This document shows positions 23,303-35,017 of a stretch of DNA of 64,000 bases, piece after piece; positions within the stretch are counted from its first letter, which is position 1, and each line of letters opens with the position of its first letter. The notes beneath the pieces are model-generated. The model was not told the origin of the DNA, did no database searches, and saw only the letters and a list, made by a program, of their open reading frames with translations. Origin of the DNA: Hypericum androsaemum (Eukaryota > Streptophyta > Magnoliopsida > Malpighiales > Hypericaceae); contig OZ023199.1 in assembly GCA_963995505.1 (NCBI GenBank), positions 10,027,373 to 10,091,372 on the forward strand, written 5' to 3'. The translations under genes were made by a program, and so were the position numbers.

Positions 23303-24034
23303 GATTTACTCTCAAGTAAAAAGAGATATTTGAGTAATTGCATGTGTGGAGCTTGAAGGCTGCTAGCCAACTTCATGGCAATTTATATAAAAAAAATTTA
23401 ATTACTTTTTATGAAAGATAAAATTATGTAATAATATTGCATGTGGTTCGCCATTCATTCGCCATCTCACTCTAACAAGTAGCAACTTCATCTTCTTGGC
23501 TTTGCTCTACGAATGGTGAGCTGGCTTGTAAAATCGTCCAAAATGTAATTAATGTGCGTTGATCTTGATCTTGGGAAATTCTTGGAGCCTTCCATATCTT
23601 CTACTAGTATGTGCCACAACATTTTTTTGGATAAATGTAAGTGCCACAACATGATATATATAGGTGTGACTTGTGAGAGGTGAGAAATATTCGGTCCCCG
23701 CCTCCATCTTAATCAGTACAACTCACAATTGAAAACAAATTATTCATAATATGTGTAATCTCAATGCATCTCGGGTAACAATAGATAATGAAATCAATCT
23801 GCTATGATATTATACAAATTAGAACTTTAATTTAACATTGGGCTTGCATATAAAATAACCATGTAATAGTTGTCACGTTTGGTTGAGCCCTATGAATTCA
23901 AGTAAGCTCCTGTATTCCTATCTAAATGATCTGCAAGAGATTTTCGGTTTTGAATCCAGTTAAGCTTCTGATTCAGTTCATCTTAGTGATTTCCATGATA
24001 TTTTGGGTCGTGGACTAAAGTGTATTTTTATCAA

Positions 24035-24140
24035 AAATCTTCATATCCAATTCAAAATCTTGAAATAATGAGTATGCAAATTTTTACACTTATAAATAAA
24101 TCATTCACACTCGTAAATAATGATGTGGTAATTTTAACAG
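24035..24140 (-). mobile_element. very worn TRIM-type solo LTR
   Basis: The segment runs parallel to the right LTR of the TRIM at 28618-28861. It shares AATCTTCATATCCAA, TTTTTACACTTATAAA, CACTCGT and GATGTGG in the same order. No target duplication is seen. Confidence 0.4.
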
Positions 24141-26879
24141 TATCTCTTACGACACTCCTTAAATTTAATCATTTCTCATTTAATGGGTTCATAATTTTTT
24201 TGAACAGGATGACCCATTCTTTCAAGGACATTATTTCATCAAAAATAAGAAACATGCAGAAGGAAGAAACACTCATGATGGTGGCTATAGAAGGATGGAT
24301 CCTAGTAAGCAATTGAGAAAAGGTCCTATTGTAAGAAAGAGCAATTATAACGCATACCCACCCACTAGGGTTTCCCATGAATATGAATGTCTTTTGTGAT
24401 CATGCTGTCTAGTTTCACCCAACTGATTGTGTCATAACCTTTTTCAGCTGTTAAATGGCAGCAAATCAAGGTGAAAAGAACCCAGTTCAACAATTCTATA
24501 TTTACCCTTTCAAAATCAAATTATTTTATTTTTTTCGTTGAATTATAAAGTATCTGAAAATTTACTATACCGATTAATTCATATTTGAAATGGACAGAAT
24601 TTAAATAATGACAAATCTCTCTATAGTGTTTTTTTATATTCTCCTACTTAAACTTGAAACTCTAGTTTAGTTAAAACAATAACTGATCTAAAATTTATTT
24701 GTCACTTGATAGTTATCAAATTACAGTATTTATGGACAGATAGGTGTACGGCCCATCTCCACGTTTTCAAACAAACGGCCCGCTAAACCTTTTGTTTGGT
24801 CAAGCACATACCAAGAGATCCAAGAAATAAAGAATTTACCTCTTCGTTAAGGCCACTCTCTTGGGCCCTCAGAAAAGGCCTAGTAGTGTTTTTCCTGGAG
24901 ACACTCAGATCAGATTAGAAATCTACTAGGCCCAAGAACTATGATACCAAGAAACACAAGCAAACTCCAAGAGAATGTTGATAATATCAAATTTGCTATG
25001 ATATATAACATAATTTATACACAAATGTATCATTTCTGACTCCAAAAGAATGCATGTTTTGGGATATTAAACGAACCTTCCACGATGGTAATTTAATGTG
25101 GCCGATTTTCCCTCTTTTCTAATCGATTTTTATACGACAATTGCAGTTCATCAAATTTCAAATTGGTAATGGAAATGAAGTAACACCCAAGTTAGGGAAG
25201 AATAGAAGGTCCAGCATGACAGAGAAGAACCAGTCAGCATAGCCATGGAGACTGCCTGGCACCACAAAAAAGGTTTTGCACCATAATTTTGTCACACATT
25301 TTTATTTTCCAATAATTGGCATAAAACCCACAATTTGCTATATCAGGCAAGTCATCCTTGGCTACCAAACTAGGAACTTTTCTTCATGTAGGACCTCTCT
25401 TCCTCGGCCCAAAAAATTGTTGTCGGTTTTTCTATAAGTAGAAATAGACGGGGTGAGAAGATTTAAATCTTGGTCACGAAAATTTTTGGTCAACTCAACT
25501 AGTCGGGTCTAACTCTCTATTATTTCTTCCAAAGGTTGGTCCCTGCAAGTTCCATCCATTGGAGTCCCTATTTATAGTCGAGCAGGAATAAGTTGTTTCT
25601 CTTTTCTGCCCTACAAATTGCGGAATATATTCTGTCAAGTTGCTGAGACACAATTTGGCACTCTCCAACCCCATAACTAGATCCCACAAAAGAGCAAAGG
25701 GAAATCAAATTTCTGGTTGTGGTCAACTAGTGAAGAATTTCTGGGCAACTTGATAGGAATTTTTTTGTTACTTAAACTCAAACGAGCAGCAAAAAATTCG
25801 GGTAACGTTGAATTTGGTAGCACAAACGTCAGAGCCGGGACTCGATTGAAAAAATAACAATTTTAGTTAATGCCATGTGAAATCGAAGAAAAAACCTGCT
25901 TGCTTTCCTAGAATCTACCACAAGTTAAGGAAGCTTGTCGCGTCCGACCAACCTAACTTAAGATTGATTTTTTTATTAAGTAAATTATATTAAACGGACC
26001 AAAAATTAATTACATCCAATTGTACCATAGAGTACAAGCCCCGACAACAAAAGAACAACATAGAAATGTATTTAAGCAAAACAGAGATAAGTTCTATCTA
26101 ACATTTCCCAAAAAGACTCCACCAAAAGTATCACAACTTCTCCCAAGTATCACTTAAATTTGATGTTGTGGACATCAATCTGGTCCCAAAGAAACTTGAA
26201 GTCAGAAGCAGTTGACATTGAAAAAGGTCGATTAATATTCGAATTTCTCAGCCCCATGCATGTTTGGATGCTCCTGACTCGATTCTCTGCAGCTTTTTGA
26301 GTGAAGGGATAATAACATAACAATCCTTCCTTCCATCCACGTTTCGAGTTTATTTTAAATTTTCATATTAATAGTCGAGCACTTTCATACTTTCATACCT
26401 TATTTTAATAGTAGTTCTTACAATGATATTTTTTATGTTTGTGAGGTTTTAATCCAAAAAAATTGAATGAATCCAAGTGGACCACATGGACCAATGGTAT
26501 GGACGTTTCCGGCTTAAACTGAGCTTAATTGCGGTTTATGGTTGGCCACGACAACATTGGCTTGAATATAAATGGCGAAACTATATGTGTGTGTGATCTA
26601 TCTTTAGGCAAAGTTGAATGTCTTTGTGACAAATTGGTCGTGGAATAAAGTGAGACATTGATTTCTTTAAATTAACCGGTGATAGAGCTATTATAATTTA
26701 ATTAAAAAATTTTAGATCAAATTCTTTGAAATTAACAATATTATGTACTAGTTCCGCCAAAAAAACAATATAATGTACTTGTTGAAATTTTTTGGTCACA
26801 TTGTAAATGTCATATCCGACTTGAAACTAAATTAATTGATTTAAGGATATCCGAATATTGGGTGGTATAATAAAAAAAA

Positions 26880-27891
26880 GAGATAATTACTCTCAGGACC
26901 CCAGGGTATAGTTAAATAGACTCTGAGGACCCTGTAGTTTCCCTACTAATTGCTGAGCCCCTTTAGTTTAGTTATTATTATACTTTCGGGTCATTGGCTG
27001 ATGTCAGCATTTTTTTCTTCCTTTTTTTATCATGGAAATGACCTTTATGCCCTTACACAAAAACAAACAAAAAGAGTCCTCAGAAACACCCAAGGGCACC
27101 CTCCCGTCTGGATTCTCTTTCAGCATCTGGCCGCCCACCTAGAAGACACGCGACACCGTCATCTCCTGCCTAATCGAGACTCTATCCACCGAATCGGTCC
27201 TCTCCAAATGGTACGGCATCGTCCCCCGCGAGAAGTTTGCCGACGCAGCCCGCCGCTTCGAGAAGGAGGCATTCGGTGTCGCCGGCGGCAACGCCAATGG
27301 CTTCGCCTCGGCCGGTGTCGATGACGGGATCGAGATCCTTCAGATGTAATCTAAGGAGATCAGTAAGCGCATGCTGGAGACAGTTAAGGCACGGGCTGAA
27401 TCAGTGAGTGTTAAGGAGGAGAGCGGTGTTGACATGGCATGTTCTGAGGCCTCCGCGGCTAGGGAGGCTGCGACTCCTAAAGAGGCTTCCTGTAAGGGAT
27501 CGAGCACCGGAGCCTCGTCGCAGCAAAGGATCGAGCCATTGAGCAATCAACATCGAAGCCCTACCCCGTGAATGGAGCCCCCACCGGAGCCTCGTCGCAG
27601 CCTCCCGGTTGCGTTAATTGGTGGTGGTCCGACGAGAGTTTTATCCTTGTGGCGGTCTCGACGACGACGACGCCACCGATCCCGTACTTTGATTTTTATT
27701 TTTATTTTTTAGTGGGAGGGGCATTTTGGTCTTTTCAAGTGACAAAAAAGGAAGAAAAAAATACTGACATCAGCTAAGGATCGAAATGTATAATAATAAC
27801 TAAACTACAGGGGCTCAGTAATTAGTAGGGAAACTATAAGGTTCTCAGAGTCTATTTGACTATACCCTGGGGTCTTCTCAGTAATTATCTC
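26880..27891. mobile_element. Pack-MULE: long inverted repeats around a copied WPP-domain fragment
   Basis: The first 127 bases or so (GAGATAATTACTCTCAGGAC onward) return as a near-complete inverted copy at the right end, both containing CCCAGGGTATAGT and GACTCTGA. The flanks are A-rich on both sides, compatible with an 8-9-bp duplication but not proof of it. Long inverted repeats around GC-rich, gene-like filler are the Pack-MULE pattern. No transposase is present. Confidence 0.85.
27111..27560 (+). pseudogene. captured WPP-domain (MAF1/WPP1-like) gene fragment
   Basis: In one frame this reads SIWPPT, a stop, KTRDTVISCLIETLSTESVL, then REKFADAARRFEKEAF, then GIEILQM, a stop, and SKEISKRMLETVKAR. 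That is the order of the WPP domain of plant nuclear-envelope proteins (MFP1-attachment factor, WPP1/2 and RanGAP N-terminus). Stops after WPPT and after EILQM break the frame, and there is no proper start. GC content is much higher than in the flanks. It lies wholly within the Mutator-like element 26880-27891. Confidence 0.8.
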
Positions 27892-28080
27892 AAAAAAAAT
27901 AATTAAGTCCACCATTCGATATTATACCTGGACCAAAATTTTTGATTGCATGCTTCGTGGGCATCCTTGGAAAAATACAGTCATTTGACCCCTTCAAATA
28001 GCAACATATAAGGGCCATATATGCTACTTTTACACCAATAGACGCTGGCCGACATAAAATGTTTCATTGCTCAAGATGGC

Positions 28081-28142
28081 AAGAGGTGAAGGGTATTACA
28101 TATATACATGTACATATGTACATGTACATACATACGTATATA

Positions 28143-28194
<52 letters not shown>

Positions 28195-28312
28195 GATATG
28201 TATACATATGTATGTATGTATGTATATGTATGTTTGTATGTATATGTATATGTATGTTTGTACGTATATATGTATGTATATATATATATATATGTATATA
28301 TGTATATAACGA
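28081..28312. repeat. TA/TGTA-rich compound microsatellite
   Basis: Mixed TA, CATA and TGTATG repeats over about 230 bases. Open frames on both strands here are artefacts made of Tyr, Ile and Val. Confidence 0.95.
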
Positions 28313-28617
28313 GCGTCACTTTTAATTATTAAAGTCATTTTCTCTCTAGACTTTAGAGGGGTCAATGTCTGTTTTTACATCGTATAAAAATCTACTTAAT
28401 ATTTTGGTGTAAATTTGAAAAAATAATTAAGCTGAAACAGTTGTCTCTACTTAATTAAAAGTGACTCAGCTATTGTCTATACATGGGACTATTGGGTCAA
28501 GCTAGATGCCAAAACAGAAAACAAAAAAATCTTAAGGCAATGGGTTGGTGGATTTTAAAAGCCCCGTCCCTCCCGTGTTCAGGGCCAGCTGACAGGCCCT
28601 CACACAGGGGTGGGTTG

Positions 28618-28861
28618 TGTTAGAATTTCCATATCCAACCCAAAAATCTTAAAGCAATGGGTTGGTAGATTTTTCACACTTATAAACTTGTCCCCCACTC
28701 GTGGATCCCGAGCTCAACAATGGGCACAGGATCAACCTCGCTTTAATACCATGTTAGAATCTTCATATCCAAACCAAAACTTTAAGACAATGGGTTGGTG
28801 AATTTTTCACACGTATAAACTTGTCCCCCATTCGTGTTTTAACCGATGTGGATTCTCAACA
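28618..28861 (-). mobile_element. complete TRIM element with 5-bp target duplication
   Basis: Direct repeats at 28618-28719 and 28752-28861 read, on the minus strand, TGTTGAG...TCTAACA. On that strand the repeat at 28752-28861 is followed by TGGTATTAAAGCG, a one- or two-base variant of the initiator-Met primer site. The internal part is only about 32 bases. The flanks carry the perfect duplication GGTTG (28613-28617 and 28862-28866). A further worn LTR-like piece lies just upstream at about 28530-28590. Confidence 0.88.
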
Positions 28862-28866
28862 GGTTG

Positions 28867-28867
<1 letters not shown>

Positions 28868-28945
<78 letters not shown>
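28868..28945. repeat. (TA)n microsatellite directly beside the TRIM
   Basis: About 38 TA units begin one or two bases after the TRIM's target duplication. Confidence 0.97.
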
Positions 28946-28946
<1 letters not shown>

Positions 28947-29373
28947 TTTTTATTCTAATTTAGTAACACTTTGCACAATGTTATTCAATAAAAATATGAA
29001 AATTTATATATTTTTATTCTCTATAAATTAATCCTAATATTTTCAATTCGTATAGAATCTAATTTTTTAATCCTAAATAACAGATGTATGTAGATAAGAA
29101 AGAACTTAATTATTTATTTGCTGACTTCGTTAGATTATGTCACCACTATAAATAAAAAGTATTTAATTAAATTGAATTGTATGTAGATAAGAAAAAAATT
29201 AATTATTTATTATGTGACATGGTTGAACCGGGCCACCATTACATATGGTCTAATACTCCAAAACTGGTGGTCACTTGGTAGTTAAGTGGAGCTATAAAAT
29301 GGTTCTTGGTGTGAGACCTGCTTTTTTATTAACGGACAATAAAATATACGTTTATATGAAATAAATAATTTTT
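28946..29373. other. AT-rich intergenic DNA
   Basis: No gene. A short segment containing TTGTATGTAGATAAGAAA is repeated about 90 bases apart (near 29085 and 29177). Confidence 0.6.
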
Positions 29374-30136
29374 GGACAAATTATCCCCTAGTCCCAGGTA
29401 TTTGGTCATCCTCCCCCGTGGGTCCCTGCATTTTCGAAAATAATTTTACCGTCCCCCGTCTTTGGTTAAACCTCCCCCTCGGGTCCCTGGCGCACGTTAG
29501 CAACTTTTTTTAATTTTTGGTAATAGAAATGACTATTATACCCTTCTGGTAATTTTCTCAGGCAAACAAAACATGCTAGTCATCTTCTCCGGCGAACTTT
29601 TTCAGCCAAAAAAATTTGAACTCTAATTCTGACTTCATCCCTCTCGAAGAGCATCCCCAATGTCAATCCCCGGTAGGGTAAGGCCCCTACCTGAAATTGG
29701 TTTCCTCGTCTTCTACTCCACCAGCTCTGTCCACCGAGGTCTCCTCTCCTCTCCCTCGTGGTCGACTCGTACCCCTCAAGCGGGACGGCGTCGGTGCCCA
29801 AGCCCAAACCTATCTCCTCCTCCGTCGTTGAGCAGGAGCACCGTCGAAAGGTCGTTCGCGAGCTGGACTCCCTCAGCTCCACAGGACGGGGCTCGCATGA
29901 GATCTCGCCGGAGTTCGTCAGAGAGTCGCCGGAAGGTTTTGTGCGCTTAAGAAGAAGACCAAATGGGTATAATAGTCATTTCCATGACCAAAAATAAAAA
30001 AAATAACCTATGACGACAGCCAGGGACCCGAGGGAGAGGTTTAACCAAAGACAGGGGACGGTAAAATCATTTTAAAAAATGCAGGGACCCAAGAGGGAGG
30101 ATGACCAAATACCAGGGACTAGGTGGTAATTTGCCC
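29374..30136. mobile_element. Mutator-like element with about 200-bp inverted repeats and GC-rich filler
   Basis: The left end (GGACAAATTATCCCCTAGTC, then a sentence-like series containing GGGTCCCTG) comes back inverted at the right end (TGGTAATTTGCCC). The flanks ATAATTTTT and ATGACTTTT agree at 7 of 9 positions, consistent with a worn 9-bp duplication. The centre (about 29640-29950) is GC-rich and holds an open frame at 29758-29997 (reads SVVEQEHRRKVVREL, HEISPEFVRESPEGF) that looks like a copied gene fragment; I do not recognise the source. Confidence 0.8.
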
Positions 30137-31274
30137 ATGACTTTTTGTCATTTTAAAATGTGTTTAGGATATATCTGAAACATCAAGTGGTATTTCATCG
30201 AAAAAATGATCGAATTTCATGTTTAGGAACCAACTAATTGATTAGAAAATATGAGAGAGTATACAATATAATATTGTCTCAATTCATTAATTTGTTCAAA
30301 TATCATGAATGTGTGATTTTTTTCCCTTAAACTTTTTCTAGGCTTTTTGGGCTGTCGTTGATTTGACTAAGAGTAAGCATTTAATTTGATATCTGATGTC
30401 CGAATTCGAATCTAAATTTTTTTTTGATTCGGATAATTTATTATTCGGATTTGAATAAAAAAACTTTGAAGTGGACTTGTGCTGAGAAGTTACCCTTCCC
30501 TTGCGTTTATTAGACCTTTAAAGAAAATAAATTAACTGTTAGACATGTGAACCCAAATTGTGACTTGGGCCTCTGACCAAGTTTAGGGGTGAGCATGTTA
30601 CCCGGACCGGACCGGACCGAACCGAACTGAAAAAAACTGGACCAGACCAGAACCGAAATTGCCGAGAAAATGCGAACCGAACTGGATCGGATTCCAATCC
30701 GATCCAGAACTGGAACCGAACCATTGATCTGATTTAAACCAGACCAAACTGGAAAAAACCAGATCTGAGAATTGGCAGCGGACCAGCGGCTGCCTTCGAT
30801 CTGTGAAGAATTACGGGGGCCAAATTTATAACAAACAATCCAAAATATTACACGAATCAAGTTCTCATACATGTAGAGTGAAACAAATTACTTATTCAAT
30901 TGCACAATAAAAAGCAATAAGATTTGGATTTTTAATTGCAGAGAAGTATTGGCTGCTGGAGCATGAGGAAAATAGAGAGCCTGTGGGAGGAACATCAACT
31001 ACAGGTCTACAGCTACGATACGACCACTACGATACAGCTACGATACTACAATCGGATCACTATCTCAGTTGATTTTGGACAGAAGACAAAGTCACCTATA
31101 AAAAATTGCAAGTACTGAAAGAGTGATCCCCAATTTTAGAAACCATATCGAATCCCAGATTGTCACCTATCGAATCCCAGATCACTTTTAAATCCCCAAT
31201 TTTAGAAACCCTAATATAATTTCGAAAACTCCAATATTAATTACATGTAGGCTACTAGGCTGTAAACTGGACTA

Positions 31275-31380
31275 GGACAGGCCGGCGGCGGTGGCTGAAC
31301 GTCGGGCCATCGGCGATGGCTGAACGTCGTCGGGCCGTCGGCGGTGGCTGAACGTCGTCAGGCCGTTGGCGGTGGCGTCT
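31275..31380. repeat. short tandem array of a roughly 28-31-base GC-rich unit
   Basis: About three and a half copies of a unit holding GGCGGTGGCTGAACGTCG lie inside the hAT-like element. Confidence 0.8.
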
Positions 31381-31502
31381 GTGGTGGATGGTTTTAATTT
31401 GTGAGGGAGAGTGTGAGAGACGTGAGGGAGGAGGAGAGTCAGGAGAGTGGAGACTGAAATTTACGGGGAGAGAAAAAGTGAGTGTGAAAGGGATATAATT
31501 TA

Positions 31503-33031
31503 GGGCAAATTACTCTCACGTCCCTGACCTTTGGTCACCCTCCCCCTAGAGTCACTGACTTTTGGAAAATGATTGTCCTGTCCCTAAGTTTTGATGATAA
31601 TAGACTCTTGGGTCCCTGGAGCCAGAATATTTCTTTTTCTCCGGTAAACCCCCACTTGAAATGACCAAAATACCCTCCCTTGTTAAATTTTACTCCACCC
31701 CTTAAAAATTAAAGAAATTAATTAGTCTTCTTCTCCGGCTATCCATCCTTCTTTTCCTGCCAAAATCCCGACCATTAATTAGTTTTGGCTCCGATTCGTA
31801 CCTGCCCGAGACCATCGAACCATGATCTTCCCCGACGTTGTCGTTGTACCCTAGGAATGCGTCGTACTGATCTGCCTCCTGATCCCCCTCCTCCGTCTCT
31901 GCCTCCTCGTGGTGGTGCATCCCCTTCGTGGTCAGACACGAGTCCGGATCTGATAGGTTCTCCCCAAGGAGCGTCCTGAGCCCTTCCAGAGCAGCGAGCT
32001 TCGAAACCCAATCGAGGGCCACTCCTCCCTCGCTCTCCACCAGAATTGGGCCCAGCATCACACCCAATTCTCCCGCTTTCTCCCTCAGTCTCTCTCATCT
32101 ATTTCGTCTTCCGGGGACCCAAGAACACATTCTGAGAAATCATGGCACCCGCGTGACTTGGATAATCTGGATTTGAAGACGACCAAGGGGGTCTGGGTTT
32201 ATCGGTGAGTTGAAGATGAGGTTGTGTAGTAGGGGACCCAAGAACACATTGCCTAAATCCGTCTCTGACGAAGGGGATCTGGGTTTATCAGTGAGTTAAA
32301 AGCCCTCCCCTATGTAATTGTGTAAATAAACAAATTTACAACCTCCCCCTTTCCAACCATCTCTCTCCCCCTTTCCCTATCAATCTAATGTCCCAACTCC
32401 AAACCAAATCTGGCCCTCCCCTTCGCTCACCTCACTAACAAACTAACCACACCACCCAGAAACCAAAATTAAATCACCGACACGAGGAGCACATATAATT
32501 ATATTATTCGCGGGAACTCGAAACAGGCAGTTAGAGGCTTAAACAAGGCGAAGTAAAAGCAAATCGAGGAGAAGAAGAGAGGGAGACCTAATAAGCGGAG
32601 GCAAATCTGATCAAAAAATAGGGATCGAGAATGAAGGATGAGGATACGATTCCGGTGACAATTTTGGTGTTCTTGTTCCTGGATTAATGTTCATCTTATT
32701 CTTGTTGTTAATGTTGTTAATGGTGTTCGAGTCGGAGCCAAAACTAATTAATGGTCGGGATTTTGGCCAGAGAAGAACGATTGGTTGTCAGATAGCCAGA
32801 GAAGGAGACTAATTAATTTCTTTAATTTTTAGGGAGTGGAGTAAAATTTAACAAGGGAGGATATTTTGGTCATTTCAAGTAGGAGTTCACCGGAGAAAAA
32901 GGAATATTCCGGTTCTAGAGACCCGAAAGTCTATTATCATCAAAACTTAGGGACGGGACAATCATTTTTCAAAAACTAAGGACCCTATGAAGAGGGTGAC
33001 CAAATGTCAGGGACTTGAGAGTAATTTGTCC
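31503..33031. mobile_element. Mutator-like element nested in the hAT element, with perfect 9-bp duplication
   Basis: About 290 bases of each end are inverted copies: GGGCAAATTACTCTC on the left, GAGAGTAATTTGTCC on the right, and AGTTTTGGCTCCGA near the inner limit. The flanks carry the perfect duplication TATAATTTA (31494-31502 and 33032-33040). GC-rich filler lies between. On the minus strand an open frame at 31702-32067 reads LDWVSKLAALEGLRTLLGEN followed by an acidic stretch; it is probably a copied host fragment and is not identified. A segment with GGGGACCCAAGAACACATT occurs twice (near 32115 and 32233). Confidence 0.9.
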
Positions 33032-33242
33032 TATAATTTATATGTTGGCAAATTTTCAGTCCGGTCCCGGTTATTTTTGGTTCCGTGCAAAATAAACTCG
33101 GACCAGACCGGAAACCAGATTTTGCATATATCCGGGACCGGATTGAACCGTTTTGGAATATGGTTCGATTTGGTCCGGTTTTTTTTGTCCAGATTGTCCA
33201 ATTTAACAGTTTTTGGTTTGTTTGCTCACCCCTAACCAAATT

Positions 33243-33731
33243 TACCTCTTTTATGTATATATCTAATGGATGTGAAAATATAATAAAACAAGATGTTTTT
33301 TCGACCACCACTTCTCTGGACCGTTCCAGCTTCATCTTCCTCTTCCTTCTCTGTCAATTTTTTTAATTAAGACACCTCCATCTCTAGATATAGCAAACCT
33401 TTGTTACCAGGTACAGTTATAACATTAACTTTCCTTCCCCCAATACTCGACAACACTCTAAACCCTAAAGAAAAAGCAAGACGCTTTACCCATCTTGAGA
33501 TCTACTTATCCCTAAAGATTCCATCCTTGTGTTTCTGCGCTCTTGGCTTGTGGAAGAGGAAAGCTCTTGTTTTCTCTTGGTTCCCACATTCTGCAACTTT
33601 CTGGGTTTTTGCTTGGTTTTTTGTTTTGATGGGTTGGCTTCTTTGATTACATGGGGTTAAGTAATTAAAAATTCCATCTTTTCTTTTCTCATGTCTTGAC
33701 CCGTTGAAAAGGAAGCCTCTTTGTTCTCTAT
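33243..33731. other. intergenic spacer between two hAT-like elements
   Basis: No gene. The ORF at 33401-33646 has no domain and no intron context. Confidence 0.5.
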
Positions 33732-34655
33732 TAGAGATGGCAATGGGCAGGATCCGGGTAGGATCTATAGGATCCAGATCCTTACCCTCTTTTTAAATGG
33801 TAGACCCAGATCATTACCCTTATTCTCTTTAAAAATAAGGATTCGGGCAGGATCTGGGTCCTAAAAAATCGGGCAGGATCAGGGCAACCTGCGGGTCCGT
33901 ATTTTTTTAAATATATTTAATTTTTAAAAATTAAATTATCTTTTGATAGTTTTCAAATAGCAATGAGGCATTTTCATTCATTAAAAATATCAATACAAAG
34001 AAACCAAAAAAATAAATCAAAAAAAGTTGAAGTTGGGTAAGTTAAAATTAAGAATTTGGTTTGTAATTTTTGCTGCTATTACTTGGGGCATGTGGCTGCT
34101 TCGTAATGCTATTATCTTCAATGAGACGAGGTACGATAATGAGCTTCTCCTGTATTTTGTGCTCTTTCATGTTCAAGAGTGGATCCTTTGGACGGATGCC
34201 TTGATCATTCACAATCAATCACTGCTCACTTTCTTGATTGCCTACAAGAATTTATAGGTCACTCTTCTTTACCTATTGAGATTGAAGGAACGTTTTGGTC
34301 GGGGGTGGGGTTGTAACTGATGTAAATATCGGGCTCCTTTATCTTGTCTTTCATTTTGCGCTTCCTCTGTTTTGAACTTTTGTTTTAATAAAAAATATTC
34401 ACCTACCAACAAAATTGAGAATTTTGTATTATGTCTAATAATTAATATACATGTATATTATTTTAAAATTAATTAAAAAAATTCGGGTAGGATCAGGGCA
34501 GGATCCTATAGATCCATATCCATGCCCTTATCCTTTTAAAATATCAGGATCCGGGCAGGATCAGAGTCTAGACCCGGTCAAAATCAACGGGTCTTGGACC
34601 CTTCGGGTCTGGATCAGGGTAGACCCTCAGCATAAGGGTCTAATTGCCATCCCTA
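33732..34655. mobile_element. hAT-like element with perfect 8-bp target duplication
   Basis: Ends TAGAGATGGCAAT and ATTGCCATCCCTA are inverted copies with one mismatch. The flanks carry the perfect 8-bp duplication TTCTCTAT (33724-33731 and 34656-34663). GGATCCGGG/CCCGGATCC-like words fill the sub-terminal regions. The centre holds a LINE-derived tail and no hAT transposase. Confidence 0.9.
34020..34400 (+). pseudogene. 5'-truncated LINE reverse-transcriptase tail
   Basis: The open frame 34027-34257 reads FAAITWGMWLLRNAIIFN and then VQEWILW. This W..W..RN..IF pattern is the C-terminal tail of many plant LINE polyproteins. An untranslated stretch ending AATAAAAAATATTC follows, as in a LINE 3' end. 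It lies inside the hAT-like element and cannot make a working enzyme. Confidence 0.6.
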
Positions 34656-35017
34656 TTCTCTATTCATTCCCACACTATGCAAACTGTGATCTTTTAATTT
34701 TGTTTAGCTTGTTCTATATTTTGTGCTCGATTGGATTCTTTATTTGTGTTGTTGGGTTAAGAGTTGGTGTTTGGCTTTCTGGCAATTTAATTTGGGAGCT
34801 TGAGATAGCTATTGGACTTGTGAAATCGGGTAGTTCGGATTATCTATATCTGAATCTGAAAAAGTCGGATATTCAAATTCGGACAATTTATTATTCAGAC
34901 TCGGACAGTAAAATATCCTCTTCTCATTGTGTCGACTCATCGGTACGTAAAGGCCTTGTTATTTTTCTGGAAGCGGATTTGGTCCTGGAAGGTCAAATCC
35001 AACCAGGATCGTCCTGG

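Larger units (their letters stand above)
22691..26879. other. gene-free AT-rich intergenic DNA
   Basis: No supported gene. It holds the duplication near 23140-23300 and the LTR relic near 24035. The stretch 25970-26230 looks like the antisense of a LINE 3' end but lacks clear limits. The ORFs at 24020-24316 and 25495-25689 show no domain. Confidence 0.5.
30584..33234. mobile_element. hAT-like element, with a nested Mutator-like element
   Basis: The inverted ends TAGGGGTGAGCA (left) and TGCTCACCCCTA (right) are the classic hAT type. The 8-bp flanks are ACCAAGTT (30576-30583) and ACCAAATT (33235-33242), 7 of 8 alike. Sub-terminal DNA on both sides is rich in ACCGGACC/GGTCCGG words. No transposase frame is present. 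The span includes the complete Mutator-like element 31503-33031. Confidence 0.82.

Noticed and set aside
28059..28365. Several overlapping ORFs made of Tyr, Ile and Val on both strands
   Set aside because: Pure products of the TA/TGTA microsatellite.
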